From an uncultured Alistipes sp. (lineage in GTDB: Bacteria > Bacteroidota > Bacteroidia > Bacteroidales > Rikenellaceae): 64,000 nucleotides of DNA. Each line of letters starts with the position of its first letter. The stretch's first letter is position 1. This document shows positions 8,180 through 16,764 of the stretch, piece after piece. The stretch is from the NCBI GenBank assembly GCA_944326035.1, contig CALVCS010000009.1, positions 62,001-126,000 on the forward strand. Direction: 5' to 3'. A program made the position numbers and the translations under genes. A model generated the notes under the pieces. It did no database searches. It was not told where the DNA came from and worked only from the letters and a program-made list of their open reading frames with translations.

Positions 8180-9844
8180 CTACAGACTTTGATGATGAAT
8201 GCTTTTGACGGCACGTCCCGAAGGTTCGTTGACGCCGGCAAACGACGCATCCCAAGCTAAGGCTTCCGCCGTACTGCAGGCCACCGACGGGACTGAAGGT
8301 ACGGTGCTGGCGGCCGATTGCGACGGGAAATGCTCTTCGAAAATCGACCGATAGAAGTATTCCTCTTTGTTGCGCGGAGGATTGATCGGGAAGCGTTCGG
8401 GAGCATGTTTCATCTGTTCGTCGGAGACTTCCCGGGCCGTCAACTCTTTCAGCGAATCGATCCACCCGTAACCGACGCCATCCGAGAACTGCTCTTTCTG
8501 CCGCCAGAGAATCGACTCCGGCAAGAGATCTTCGCAGGCTTTGCGCAGGATCCATTTTTCCATCTTGCCGTCACGTACCATTTTGGCTTCAGGATTGAGT
8601 CGCATGGCCACATCCAGAAACTCCTTGTCGAGGAAGGGAACACGGCCTTCGACGCCCCAGGCGGCCAGGGCTTTGTTGGCGCGCAGGCAGTCGTACAGGT
8701 GGAGTTTGCTGAGTTTACGGACGGTTTCTTCGTGAAATGCCCGGGCATCGGGAGCTTTGTGAAAGTAGAGATACCCGCCAAAGATTTCGTCAGCGCCTTC
8801 ACCGGAAAGCACCATTTTGATCCCCATCGATTTAATCACCCGGGCCAACAGATACATGGGGGTAGAGGCCCGCACCGTCGTAACGTCGTACGTTTCCAGG
8901 TAGTAGATTACGTCGCGCAGGGCGTCCAGTCCTTCTTGCAGGGTGTAGTGAATTTCGTGGTGTACGGTTCCGAGATGTTCGGCGACGCGGCGGGCCGCTG
9001 CCAGGTCAGGAGCGCCTTTCAGCCCGATGGCAAAAGAGTGCAGACGCGGCCACCAGGCATCGCTTTTTCCATCGGTTTCGATACGTTTGGCGGCGAATTT
9101 TTTGGCGATGGCCGAAATGATTGACGAGTCGAGTCCTCCGGAGAGCAGGACCCCATACGGTACGTCGGACATCAACTGACGTTGAACGGCGCTTTCGAGG
9201 GCGGCCCGTAACACACGGGGATCGGCTCCGTTGTGTTCGACGGCTTCATAGTGTTCCCAGTCGCGCGTATACCAGCGTTTCAGCTCTTTTTCCCGGCTAT
9301 CGTAGTAGTGACCCGGAGGAAAGGTTTTGACAGTAGTGCAAACCCCTTCGAGGGCTTTCAGCTCGGAGGCAACATAGAAGTGGCCCTCTTCATCCCAGCC
9401 CATATACAGAGGGATGATGCCGATATGGTCGCGCGCGATCAGGTATCGTTCTTGTTCGATGTCGTAGAGCGCAAAGGCGAAGATGCCGTTGAGATCTTCC
9501 AGAAAATCGACGCCTTTTTTACGGTATAGGGCCAGGATGACTTCGCAGTCCGAACCGGTCAGGAATTCATATTCGTCGGACAGTTGGGCCCGCAGGTCTC
9601 GATGATTGTATATTTCGCCGTTGACGGATAGAATCAGTTTTTCGTCTTTACTTTTGAGGGGTTGCCCACCCGATTCGGGGTCGACGATTGAGAGTCGTTC
9701 GTGGGCCAGAATGGCGTGGGGCCCACAATAAATACCCGACCAGTCGGGACCTCGATGGCGAATGGTTTTAGCCATTTTGAGCACCTGAGGTCTGAAACGT
9801 TCGACCGGGGTGTTGATTTCAAACATTCCTACGATTCCGCACAT
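8180..9844 (-). CDS. asnB: asparagine synthetase B (glutamine-hydrolysing)
   Basis: 554 residues, the length of E. coli AsnB. The N-terminus MCGIVGMFE has the catalytic Cys2 of a class II glutamine amidotransferase (residues 1-190); the synthetase half has the PP-loop LLSGGLDSSIIS near residue 240 and VLSGEGADEIFGGY near 350. It makes asparagine from aspartate, ATP and glutamine in the cytoplasm. It is a single-gene unit with a TATATTTG box 30 bases upstream and a tRNA-Thr downstream on the same strand. The C-terminal 40 residues, rich in Ser and Ala, are variable in the family. The call is secure. Confidence 0.96.
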   Translation of the reverse strand: MCGIVGMFEINTPVERFRPQVLKMAKTIRHRGPDWSGIYCGPHAILAHERLSIVDPESGGQPLKSKDEKLILSVNGEIYNHRDLRAQLSDEYEFLTGSDCEVILALYRKKGVDFLEDLNGIFAFALYDIEQERYLIARDHIGIIPLYMGWDEEGHFYVASELKALEGVCTTVKTFPPGHYYDSREKELKRWYTRDWEHYEAVEHNGADPRVLRAALESAVQRQLMSDVPYGVLLSGGLDSSIISAIAKKFAAKRIETDGKSDAWWPRLHSFAIGLKGAPDLAAARRVAEHLGTVHHEIHYTLQEGLDALRDVIYYLETYDVTTVRASTPMYLLARVIKSMGIKMVLSGEGADEIFGGYLYFHKAPDARAFHEETVRKLSKLHLYDCLRANKALAAWGVEGRVPFLDKEFLDVAMRLNPEAKMVRDGKMEKWILRKACEDLLPESILWRQKEQFSDGVGYGWIDSLKELTAREVSDEQMKHAPERFPINPPRNKEEYFYRSIFEEHFPSQSAASTVPSVPSVACSTAEALAWDASFAGVNEPSGRAVKSIHHQSL

Positions 9845-9873
9845 ATTCTTTGAATTTTAGGGGGTGTTCGCGA

Positions 9874-9881
9874 CAAATATA
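9874..9881 (-). promoter_or_regulatory. -7 box of asnB
   Basis: TATATTTG on the minus strand, 30 bases before the ATG, matches TAnnTTTG. No -33 TTTG is seen at the right distance. Confidence 0.45.
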
Positions 9882-10125
9882 TGGAAAAAATAGAAAGTTG
9901 GTGCATAAATATAGGGGTATGTTGAAAAAATAGGTAAAAAGCGTGAATTTGTTAAAATGGAGAGGTCACCTGAAAATCGGGTGGAGTGGGAGGGGGAATC
10001 GGTCACAATCGGGCGGGGAGGAGAGGAGGTTGACAAGAACGCCTCGGAGCCCATCGAGCCGGCCTGGTTAGTCGGGAAGAGGCTCTTTCCGGAGGTATCG
10101 GGGGCTCTGTGGAGGGGGTATAGAA

Positions 10126-10154
10126 AGAGCGTCATGCTGTGGGTATGACGCTCT
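10126..10154 (-). terminator. terminator after fhs
   Basis: AGAGCGTCAT (10126-10135) with ATGACGCTCT (10145-10154), perfect 10-bp stem, loop of 9. On the minus strand it is followed by TTTCTA, a weak T tract. It begins 24 bases beyond the fhs stop. Confidence 0.65.
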
Positions 10155-10177
10155 GATGCGGAGTTCGGATAGGCGGT

Positions 10178-11848
10178 TTAGAAGAGCCCGCTGATCTGTC
10201 CTTGATCGTCGATATCGATATTTTCGGAGGCGGGGGTTTCGGGCAGTCCCGGCATGCGCATGATGTCACCTGTGATTGGGATGAGGAAACCGGCTCCGGC
10301 TGCAATCTCGATGTCGCGCACCGTGATGATGAAATCTTTGGGTCGTCCCAGCAGGGCCGGATTGTCCGAGAGGGATTTCTGGGTTTTGGCGACGCATACG
10401 GCCAAACCGCCTAAGCCCAGCGTGTCAATTTTACGGAGTGCTGCTTTGGCTTTTGGCGTGTAATCGACAGCTTCGGCCCCATAAATTTTCTGGGCGATGG
10501 TGGCAATTTTCGTTTCGACCGTTTCATTTAACGGATAGAGCGGTTGGAAGGCGTGACAGCAGGTTTCGGCCGCTTTGACCACCAGCTCAGCCAGCTCTTC
10601 CGCTCCGGCACCGCCCGATCCCCAAACGTCGGCTACCGAAACCGGAACGCCCTGTTGTTCGCAATATTGGCGGACAAAGGCCAACTCTTCCTCGGAGTCG
10701 GTGGCGAATCGGTTGATCGCGACTACCGGCGAAAGATGGAAGAGACGGATATTTTCGAGATGCTTTTGCAAGTTGACAATCCCGGCTTCCAGCGCTTTCA
10801 AATCGGGTTGTTTTAGGTCGGCGAGCGGTTTTCCGCCATGGTATTTCAGGGCACGGATGGTCGCTACCAGCACGACGGCATTGGGAGAGAGACCGGCTGC
10901 CCGGCATTTGATGTCGAGGAATTTTTCGGCCCCCAGATCGAAGCCGAATCCGGCCTCGGTGACGGTATAGTCGCTGAGAGAGAGGGCCATTTTGGTGGCG
11001 ATCACCGTATTGGTGCCCTGGGCGATGTTGGCGAATGGCCCGCCGTGAATCAAGGCCGGGGTGCCTTCGATGGTCTGTACGAGGTTGGGCTTGATGGCGT
11101 CTTTGAGCAGGGCGGCCATGGCGCCTTCGGCTTTCAGATCATGGGCGTAGATCGGCTTTTTGTCGTGGGTAAAGCCGACGAAAATATTACCCAGTCGTTG
11201 TTTCAGATCGCTGAGATTTTCGGCCAGACAGAGAATGGCCATGATTTCCGAGGCGGCTGTGATATCGAAGCCGGTTTCGCGGGGCACGCCCGATGAGGTT
11301 CCGCCCAGACCGGTTACGATATGGCGCAGCGCCCGGTCGTTCATATCCATGACCCGTTTCCAGGCGATGGTTCTCGGGTCGAGACCCAGCGAGCGGTTTT
11401 TGCTTTGGATGTTGTTGTCGATCAGAGCAGCCAGCAGGTTGTGGGCTTTTTCCACGGCGGCAAAATCCCCCGTGAAATGGAGGTTGATATCTTCCATGGG
11501 CAGCACCTGGGAGTAACCGCCTCCCGTTGCCCCGCCTTTGATCCCGAAGACGGGGCCCAGCGAGGGTTCGCGCAGCGCGACGATCGACTGTTTCCCGATC
11601 CGATTCAAAGCCTGCGTCAGGCCGATGGAGACGGTGGTTTTCCCCTCTCCGGCCGGGGTGGGCGAGATGGCGGACACCAAAATAAGCTTCCCTTTCGCCA
11701 TTTTTTTCGGGTCGATGTAGTGGAGCGGGACTTTGGCTTTATATTTGCCGTAGAGTTCCAGATCGTCGGGGTGGATGCCGAGTTGTTCAGCGATTTGTAC
11801 GATCGGTTTGAGTGGAATGCTACGGGCGATTTCGATATCGGTTTTCAT
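10178..11848 (-). CDS. fhs: formate-tetrahydrofolate ligase
   Basis: 556 residues, the normal length for this enzyme. The P-loop [14 protein letters not shown] is near residue 65 and is followed by the family block [20 protein letters not shown]. The enzyme makes 10-formyl-tetrahydrofolate from formate, ATP and THF in the cytoplasm, feeding one-carbon metabolism and purine synthesis. It is a single-gene unit with a TATATTTG box 26 bases before the ATG, the same arrangement as asnB. Nothing is missing or unusual. Confidence 0.97.
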   Translation of the reverse strand: MKTDIEIARSIPLKPIVQIAEQLGIHPDDLELYGKYKAKVPLHYIDPKKMAKGKLILVSAISPTPAGEGKTTVSIGLTQALNRIGKQSIVALREPSLGPVFGIKGGATGGGYSQVLPMEDINLHFTGDFAAVEKAHNLLAALIDNNIQSKNRSLGLDPRTIAWKRVMDMNDRALRHIVTGLGGTSSGVPRETGFDITAASEIMAILCLAENLSDLKQRLGNIFVGFTHDKKPIYAHDLKAEGAMAALLKDAIKPNLVQTIEGTPALIHGGPFANIAQGTNTVIATKMALSLSDYTVTEAGFGFDLGAEKFLDIKCRAAGLSPNAVVLVATIRALKYHGGKPLADLKQPDLKALEAGIVNLQKHLENIRLFHLSPVVAINRFATDSEEELAFVRQYCEQQGVPVSVADVWGSGGAGAEELAELVVKAAETCCHAFQPLYPLNETVETKIATIAQKIYGAEAVDYTPKAKAALRKIDTLGLGGLAVCVAKTQKSLSDNPALLGRPKDFIITVRDIEIAAGAGFLIPITGDIMRMPGLPETPASENIDIDDQGQISGLF

Positions 11849-11873
11849 GGTATAATAAGCATTGGTTATCGAT

Positions 11874-11881
11874 CAAATATA
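11874..11881 (-). promoter_or_regulatory. -7 box of fhs
   Basis: TATATTTG on the minus strand, 26 bases before the start codon; the -33 element is not evident. Confidence 0.45.
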
Positions 11882-12125
11882 CAAAGAATTTACGGGAAGA
11901 CCGCAGCAGTCGGGACGAAAAGCCAGACTGAGGGTCGGAAATAGCCCGAGAAAAGCTGGTTCAGCGAGGATAGTTGTCGCCTGAAAGCCTGCGGACGAGA
12001 AGGTCGGCAAGCGAAGTCCGAGGATAGGGCGATAAATAGGGTCTCTTGCCGAGGGAATGTGACCGAAAAGAGTGCAAAAGAGCTGTAAATGATGAAAAGA
12101 AAGAATATCAAACGATAGAAATTTG

Positions 12126-12133
12126 TACCTTTG
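12126..12133 (+). promoter_or_regulatory. -7 box of the ferritin gene
   Basis: TACCTTTG matches TAnnTTTG; it would give a leader of about 75 nt. No -33 TTTG at the expected distance. Confidence 0.4.
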
Positions 12134-12216
12134 GTGTTGGCTCGGAAAGGACCCAAAAGAGGTCAGACTCTTTTGAAAATGCGAGAATAATCGTGTTAAC
12201 TTAAAAAATACGTGTT

Positions 12217-12744
12217 ATGTTGAGTGAAAAACTGGAAAAAGCGCTGAATGCACAGATCAATGCCGAATTTTGGTCGGCTTATTTGTATTTATCCATGTCG
12301 GCTTATTGCGCCGCTGAAGGGTATGCTGGTTTTGCCAACTGGTACAATGTGCAGTTTAAAGAAGAACAGGATCATGCCTTGATTCTGACGAATTATGTGT
12401 TGTCTCGTGGAGGAAAGGTTTCGTTGGCTGCGATCGACTCGGTAAAGACCTCTTGGGGTTCCTTGCTGGAAACGATGGAAGACACCTTGAAACACGAACG
12501 TAAAGTAACGGCCATGCTGAACGAACTGTATGCTGTAGCTGCAGAAGAAAAAGACTTTGCCACGGCCAACGCTTTGCAATGGTTTATCGACGAACAGGTG
12601 GAAGAAGAAGAAACCGCTCAGAGCTGGATCGACAAACTGAAAATGGTCGGTAAAGACGGTACCGGTCTCTATATGATCGACAACGAAGTGGCTACCCGTA
12701 CCTATACGCAGGCCGCTCCGTTGGCAGGCAAGCTGTTGAAATAA
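12217..12744 (+). CDS. ftnA: bacterial non-haem ferritin
   Basis: 175 residues forming a four-helix ferritin. The ferroxidase ligands are visible: Glu17 (NAEFWSAYLY), Glu50 and His53 (FKEEQDHAL), with a further acidic set in the fourth helix (QWFIDEQVEEEE). It oxidises Fe(II) and stores iron as a 24-mer in the cytoplasm and protects against oxidative stress. It is a single-gene unit, divergent from fhs, with a hairpin terminator. Codon use is that of a well-expressed gene. The call is secure. Confidence 0.95.
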   Translation: MLSEKLEKALNAQINAEFWSAYLYLSMSAYCAAEGYAGFANWYNVQFKEEQDHALILTNYVLSRGGKVSLAAIDSVKTSWGSLLETMEDTLKHERKVTAMLNELYAVAAEEKDFATANALQWFIDEQVEEEETAQSWIDKLKMVGKDGTGLYMIDNEVATRTYTQAAPLAGKLLK

Positions 12745-12770
12745 TCGCTCGCTGCGTCGCGATATGAAGG

Positions 12771-12800
12771 CAAAGGCGTCCTCTGAGGAGGGCGCCTTTG
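12771..12800 (+). terminator. terminator after ftnA
   Basis: CAAAGGCGTCCTC (12771-12783) pairs with GAGGGCGCCTTTG (12788-12800) with one G-T wobble and a 4-nt loop; the T tract is short. Confidence 0.75.
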
Positions 12801-12820
12801 TTGTATGTATCGGCAAGCGA

Positions 12821-12923
12821 TTTCTTTGCTGCCTTCAGCGGAATGTGCTGCCTTCAGTAGGCGATTCTGCTTTCAGTAGGTGTTCTCTATTTTCAGCAGG
12901 GCGTTCTGCCTGCTGTCGGGCGG
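12821..12923. repeat. imperfect tandem repeat, about 20-bp unit, five copies
   Basis: Five degenerate units of 18-23 bases around TTCTGCTTTCAGTAGGCG follow each other between the ftnA terminator and the end of the DUF4153 gene. Units differ at several positions (TTCTTTGCTGCCTTCAGCGG, TGCTGCCTTCAGTAGGCGAT, TCTGCTTTCAGTAGGTGT, TCTCTATTTTCAGCAGGGCG, TCTGCCTGCTGTCGGGCGG). No coding function. Confidence 0.6.
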
Positions 12924-12959
12924 CCTGAGGCAGAAGGGGCTTTGAAATGGGCGGACCGT

Positions 12960-14675
12960 TTAGTCACGGGTCAACAACCCGTAGACCGAGAGATTGGAAA
13001 TTTGGAGCGGGGAGCCTCGGAATGTAAGGTCGTTGAAGAGGAGGCAGGTATCTCCTTGGTCGTAAAGCAACCATTCGTTTTGATACTTGGTCAGGGTTTG
13101 GTGGTTGAGTTGCTCGGAGGTCAAGCCGGTTTTGGCGAGTTGGGTACGATAGATGTCCGTAAAGGCCAAGGCCATTATCCGTTTATTTCCGGGGGCGTAC
13201 ACAAACAAGGAGTCTGCGAGGATGTCATAATAGTAGTACTCTTCTTGAGCGTAATAAGAGAGCGAATGGAACTCGTCGAAAGAGCGGATGTCGACAGATA
13301 TGGGACCGTCCAAATTCCAAAATCGATCCTGGACGTCAATGGGATTGATATACCTTCCGAACTGAACGTTATCCGGCATGACTGCCTTATTGAAGTCCTC
13401 ATCGGACGAGTAGCCGCAGTAAGTTTGCAGATAGGTGGTATCTTTTTCCCTGTACAGGTAGTCGAAGCTGGCAAATAGGGCTTCGTATTTCAGACCTGTC
13501 AGGCTGTCGACGGATGACAGGTCACTGGGGGGCTGCAGACGGCCGTCCTGCTTGGAGAGGTGAAGGGATTCGATGGCCTGGGCCATGCGGGCCCGTTGGG
13601 AACGAATGCCCCAATCCCGGGCAGTGATGCCGGGCAGATAGGTGAAGCCGGCCAACAGCAGAATGGTGAAGAGGGTGGCATACAGATAGCGCCCCCATTT
13701 TTTCGAAAAGAACATCAGCACCGTGAGGGTCATGATCACCCCGCAGAGGAGTAGATAGATACGGGCTTGGGTGTATCCGTATTGATGAATGCGGTATCCG
13801 GTTCCGATCCAGAACATGATCAGGGCAGGCAGACTGATCCATTGGAAGTGGTTGAAGAACCAGTCGTAGAGACGTTTACCCAGTAACGGCTGATAGGCTT
13901 TGACCCCGACGGCGATAAGGGTAAAGATGAAAACCAGGTAGGCGATTCCTCCACGGGGGAGGGATCCTTGCACCAGAATAGTCAGAAAATAGAGGTAAAG
14001 AATCAGCGTATAGATCAACAGGGCCGGCGTGATGACGTAGTTTGCCAGGGTGTCGAGGAAGGGGCGGGGGGTATAGGTGTCGGGTTGCAGGCGGACGAAG
14101 GTCAGGAAGACGATCGGCATCAGCAACAGAGAACAGGACGAAAGAGTGGTAAAGATGAATTTCTCCTCATTTCCCAACGGAAGCGAGGGGAAAATGTAGT
14201 GCAGCGAGAAGTAGATAGCGATCACCAGCAGAAAGGTGACTCCGCTTAACAAGGCGGCGGCTGCACCATTTTTCAGGTAGTGGAGGACGTCGCTCACAAA
14301 GTCCCGGTTGTCTTTTTTCCACCGGCAGACGGCGATCATCAACGGACATAGCGTTAGCGCGATACCATAAGAGAGGGAGGAGACCCAGGTTTGCAGGTCG
14401 GCCCACAGACAGGGAATGACGCCGAGGGGAACGAGGTAGTAAATCCATCGCACCTTTTTTTGAGGGAGCCAACGATTGAGCAGAAAGGCGGCCGAAAAGA
14501 AGAGCGGAAACAGCCTCTTCAATTCGGGGTTGGAGGCTTTTTCGGCGATCAGCACGAGGCTGTAAATCCAGAAGAAAACACTCAGTAGGGTTTCTGACGG
14601 GAAGAACCGTACGGTATCGACACTTTGTCGGAGGAGCCGTTTGAGACGTTGGACCAGTGGCATGATCGGAGTCAC
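12960..14675 (-). CDS. DUF4153 integral membrane protein
   Basis: 571 residues. The first 360 residues contain about ten hydrophobic segments (for example LLSVFFWIYSLVLIAE, AAAALLSGVTFLLVIAIYFS, IYTLILYLYFLTILVQG), the rest (about 370-571) is soluble and rich in Tyr and Asp. This matches the layout of Bacteroidota DUF4153 proteins, inner membrane proteins of unknown function. It starts 2 bases after a GNAT acetyltransferase gene and is probably in one transcript with it. No catalytic motif is visible. Confidence 0.7.
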   Translation of the reverse strand: MTPIMPLVQRLKRLLRQSVDTVRFFPSETLLSVFFWIYSLVLIAEKASNPELKRLFPLFFSAAFLLNRWLPQKKVRWIYYLVPLGVIPCLWADLQTWVSSLSYGIALTLCPLMIAVCRWKKDNRDFVSDVLHYLKNGAAAALLSGVTFLLVIAIYFSLHYIFPSLPLGNEEKFIFTTLSSCSLLLMPIVFLTFVRLQPDTYTPRPFLDTLANYVITPALLIYTLILYLYFLTILVQGSLPRGGIAYLVFIFTLIAVGVKAYQPLLGKRLYDWFFNHFQWISLPALIMFWIGTGYRIHQYGYTQARIYLLLCGVIMTLTVLMFFSKKWGRYLYATLFTILLLAGFTYLPGITARDWGIRSQRARMAQAIESLHLSKQDGRLQPPSDLSSVDSLTGLKYEALFASFDYLYREKDTTYLQTYCGYSSDEDFNKAVMPDNVQFGRYINPIDVQDRFWNLDGPISVDIRSFDEFHSLSYYAQEEYYYYDILADSLFVYAPGNKRIMALAFTDIYRTQLAKTGLTSEQLNHQTLTKYQNEWLLYDQGDTCLLFNDLTFRGSPLQISNLSVYGLLTRD

Positions 14676-14677
14676 AA

Positions 14678-15181
14678 TTAGGTGAGTTTAAACATGTGGG
14701 AGATGCAGCGAAATCGATGTCGCTCGAAAAAGGTGTGGGCTCCGTGGTTATCGGCCCCAGATTCCAGGTAGATGTCACATGCCCCTTGGCTGCGGAGCCA
14801 GGCGATGCCGGCTTCCAACAGCTCTCCGCCCAATCCGCTGCCACGCAGCGAGGCGGCAACCAACAGATCGTCGATGACGCCGAACGTGCGATCATAGTCG
14901 GTGTTGAGGCTTTGGACCACAAACCCACCCAGCGTATGCTCCTGTTCGGCGATTAACACCCGGCTATGGGGATGGGTGATTTTTCCTAAGAGGTATTTTT
15001 CCCATTTGATACGGCCGTCGGGGGCGGGGACTCCGCAATCCAGGGCGATCCCTGTTTGGATTTCGCTGTGCGAGATGTAGGCCGGATGGGCATTGAGCGA
15101 GGCCCAGAACAGATCGGCCAACTGGGTGACATCGGCCGGAACGGCCTCCCGAAACGTGAAGACGGAGTGTGCGGTATGCAT
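14678..15181 (-). CDS. GNAT-family N-acetyltransferase
   Basis: 167 residues with the GNAT fold. The acetyl-CoA binding motif A is seen as IDDLLVAASLRGSGLGGELL (residues about 104-123), and the C-terminal part YLESGADNHGAHTFFERHRF is the usual motif B. The substrate is unknown. It precedes the DUF4153 gene by 2 bases, so both are likely co-transcribed. The start ATG at 15181 gives a typical N-terminus (TFREAVPADV) after about seven residues. Confidence 0.85.
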   Translation of the reverse strand: MHTAHSVFTFREAVPADVTQLADLFWASLNAHPAYISHSEIQTGIALDCGVPAPDGRIKWEKYLLGKITHPHSRVLIAEQEHTLGGFVVQSLNTDYDRTFGVIDDLLVAASLRGSGLGGELLEAGIAWLRSQGACDIYLESGADNHGAHTFFERHRFRCISHMFKLT

Positions 15182-15322
15182 AGCGGTGGGTCTGATTTTT
15201 TACAAGATAGCATTTTTGGCGGAATGTCCCAAAGGGTTGAGTCCATTTTGTGCAAGACCCGCAAGCGAGCATAGCCGCGTGAAATAGGGGTAACGTTTCT
15301 CTGAGAAGGGGGCTGAATGCGA

Positions 15323-15351
15323 GCGATCCCGGTCTGACTGACCGGGATCGC
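15323..15351 (-). terminator. hairpin after the second GNAT gene
   Basis: Perfect 11-bp stem GCGATCCCGGT (15323-15333) / ACCGGGATCGC (15341-15351), loop of 7, about 39 bases beyond the stop of the minus-strand gene that ends at 15390. No T tract, so termination strength is doubtful. Confidence 0.5.
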
Positions 15352-15389
15352 ACAAACACTAAACCGCAAGAGAGCCCTTGAAGGTCTCT

Positions 15390-15899
15390 TTACGCAATAT
15401 CCAAGGCCATGATATAGTCGTTCATGTAGTAGCCGTTGCCGATGGGAAAGTCGCCTTCACGGACTTTCCGCATACCCATGTGTTCGTAGAAGTGGAGGGC
15501 TCGATTCTGACGGTTGACATTGAGTTCCATGGTGCAGGGGGTGGGGTGTACCGTCCGGATATGGTTGACTGCTTGACGGAAGAGGGCCGCCCCGACGCCT
15601 TGGCCCTGAAAGGTGGGGAGAACATAGATTTTTTGCAGGTGGAACAGATTCTCGCCTTCGGGTTGTATCGACACATACCCACAAGGTTCTCCATCCTGAT
15701 AGGCCAGGTAGTAGACATGCCCCTCCTGCATTTGTTGGTGGAGGTTTGGCAGGGAGTACATCCATTCCATCATGTAGTCGAGTTGTTCGGGCGAGAGAAT
15801 ATCGCGATAGGTGGCGGGAAAGGCTTGTTCCGCCAGGGTATGAATCAGCGGACAGTCATCCGTTGAGGCTTTACGAAAAGTAATCATACGTTCGATCAT
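15390..15899 (-). CDS. GNAT-family N-acetyltransferase
   Basis: 169 residues from the chosen ATG (15899), which has AAGGA five bases upstream; a further in-frame ATG lies at 15887 and an earlier frame start would add an implausible hydrophobic leader. Motif A is LQKIYVLPTFQGQGVGAALF, followed by LNVNRQNRALHFYEHMGM, both standard for GNAT enzymes close to the RimI/YhfO type. The substrate is unknown. It is not closely similar to the neighbouring GNAT gene (14678-15181) and is separated from it by a hairpin, so it is a separate unit. Confidence 0.85.
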   Translation of the reverse strand: MIERMITFRKASTDDCPLIHTLAEQAFPATYRDILSPEQLDYMMEWMYSLPNLHQQMQEGHVYYLAYQDGEPCGYVSIQPEGENLFHLQKIYVLPTFQGQGVGAALFRQAVNHIRTVHPTPCTMELNVNRQNRALHFYEHMGMRKVREGDFPIGNGYYMNDYIMALDIA

Positions 15900-16051
15900 T
15901 AATTCCTTACAAATTTGCAAGAAAATTCTCGAAAGTGAAAATGGTAAATCCAGAAAGGGGAACTTGATGAATGTCCAAGGAATGTTCATGGAAAGTCCGC
16001 GGAATGCCCATGGGGAAAGCCGGAGGGAAAGGAAGGGGAACGTGTCGGGTT

Positions 16052-16090
16052 AAAAAAGTCGGGCCCGCATGTCCTGATGCGAGCCCGACT
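16052..16090 (-). terminator. terminator of the efflux operon
   Basis: AGTCGGGCCCGCAT (16057-16070) with ATGCGAGCCCGACT (16077-16090), one mismatch, 6-nt loop, then six T on the minus strand (A-run 16052-16057). It lies 18 bases beyond the tetR-type gene. Confidence 0.9.
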
Positions 16091-16107
16091 GCTACGATGA
16101 AAAAGTT

Positions 16108-16758
16108 TTAATACGAGGTATCGAGTCGTTTGCGACTCGACGAGGAGGAATCGCCACCCGTTTCGAAGACTCGATGCGATCGGCTATAAGTGTCGATCCA
16201 TTCGATTCCTTTCGGGGTGGACAGACCCCGTAACATGATGCGACAGAATGTTTCCTGTTCGCTACGCGCTCTGCCTTCCACGCGGGAGGCCTGCATCGAG
16301 GCCATCATGCGGCCCGAAAAGAGACTCATATCCGTATCCCGCAGGAAATACTCTTCGCGTTGACCGGCTTGCAACAGCGCTTCGAGATGATCGGTCCAGA
16401 AGTGTTTGGTTTCCTGATATTTTTGAGCGTAATCGGTTTTTCGGTTCAGCTCGGCCAGAAATTCGGTATCGACCGAGTAGAGGACTCCGATAAACTCATT
16501 CATTAGCCAAAAAATGTTTTGCAACGTATGACGACTCTCTTTCTTTAGGTAGGAGGAGATTCGGCTATGTTGCTGACATTTGATCCTTTCCAGACAGCAA
16601 TTGACCAATTCGGTTTTGTCGTGAAACAGTTCGTAAAGGGTCCGTTTCGAGATGCCCAGTTGTTGGGCAATCTCATCCACCCGTACATGCCGAATCCCGT
16701 ATTGGGTGATCAATTGGGCCGTTGTACGGATCACTTTTTCTTTAACGTCTTGTTTCAT
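16108..16758 (-). CDS. TetR-family transcriptional regulator
   Basis: 216 residues. The N-terminal helix-turn-helix is clear: IRHVRVDEIAQQLGISKRTL (residues about 22-41) followed by YELFHDKTELV. The C-terminal part is the variable ligand-binding region, ending in a Ser/Arg-rich tail. It starts 6 bases after the stop of the outer membrane channel gene and is the last gene of the RND efflux operon, so it is likely a repressor of that operon acting in negative feedback and released by a pump substrate. Placement at the 3' end rather than divergent is less common. Confidence 0.88.
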   Translation of the reverse strand: MKQDVKEKVIRTTAQLITQYGIRHVRVDEIAQQLGISKRTLYELFHDKTELVNCCLERIKCQQHSRISSYLKKESRHTLQNIFWLMNEFIGVLYSVDTEFLAELNRKTDYAQKYQETKHFWTDHLEALLQAGQREEYFLRDTDMSLFSGRMMASMQASRVEGRARSEQETFCRIMLRGLSTPKGIEWIDTYSRSHRVFETGGDSSSSSRKRLDTSY

Positions 16759-16764
16759 GGTCGC

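Larger units (their letters stand above)
9845..10177. other. intergenic region between fhs and asnB
   Basis: Contains the asnB -7 box (9874-9881) and a hairpin after fhs (10126-10154). The G-rich middle part (9960-10120) shows no gene or repeat that I can recognise. Confidence 0.5.
11849..12216. other. divergent intergenic region fhs/ftnA
   Basis: Between the divergent fhs and ferritin genes; it holds one -7 box for each (11874-11881 and 12126-12133). The rest has no visible gene. Confidence 0.5.

Noticed and set aside
9857..10135. 92-codon minus-strand frame between fhs and asnB
   Set aside because: Pro/Ser-rich without any family likeness, and it covers the asnB promoter region.
12821..12923. 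Repeats considered as a CRISPR array
   Set aside because: Units of about 20 bases follow each other without unique spacers, and no cas gene is present.
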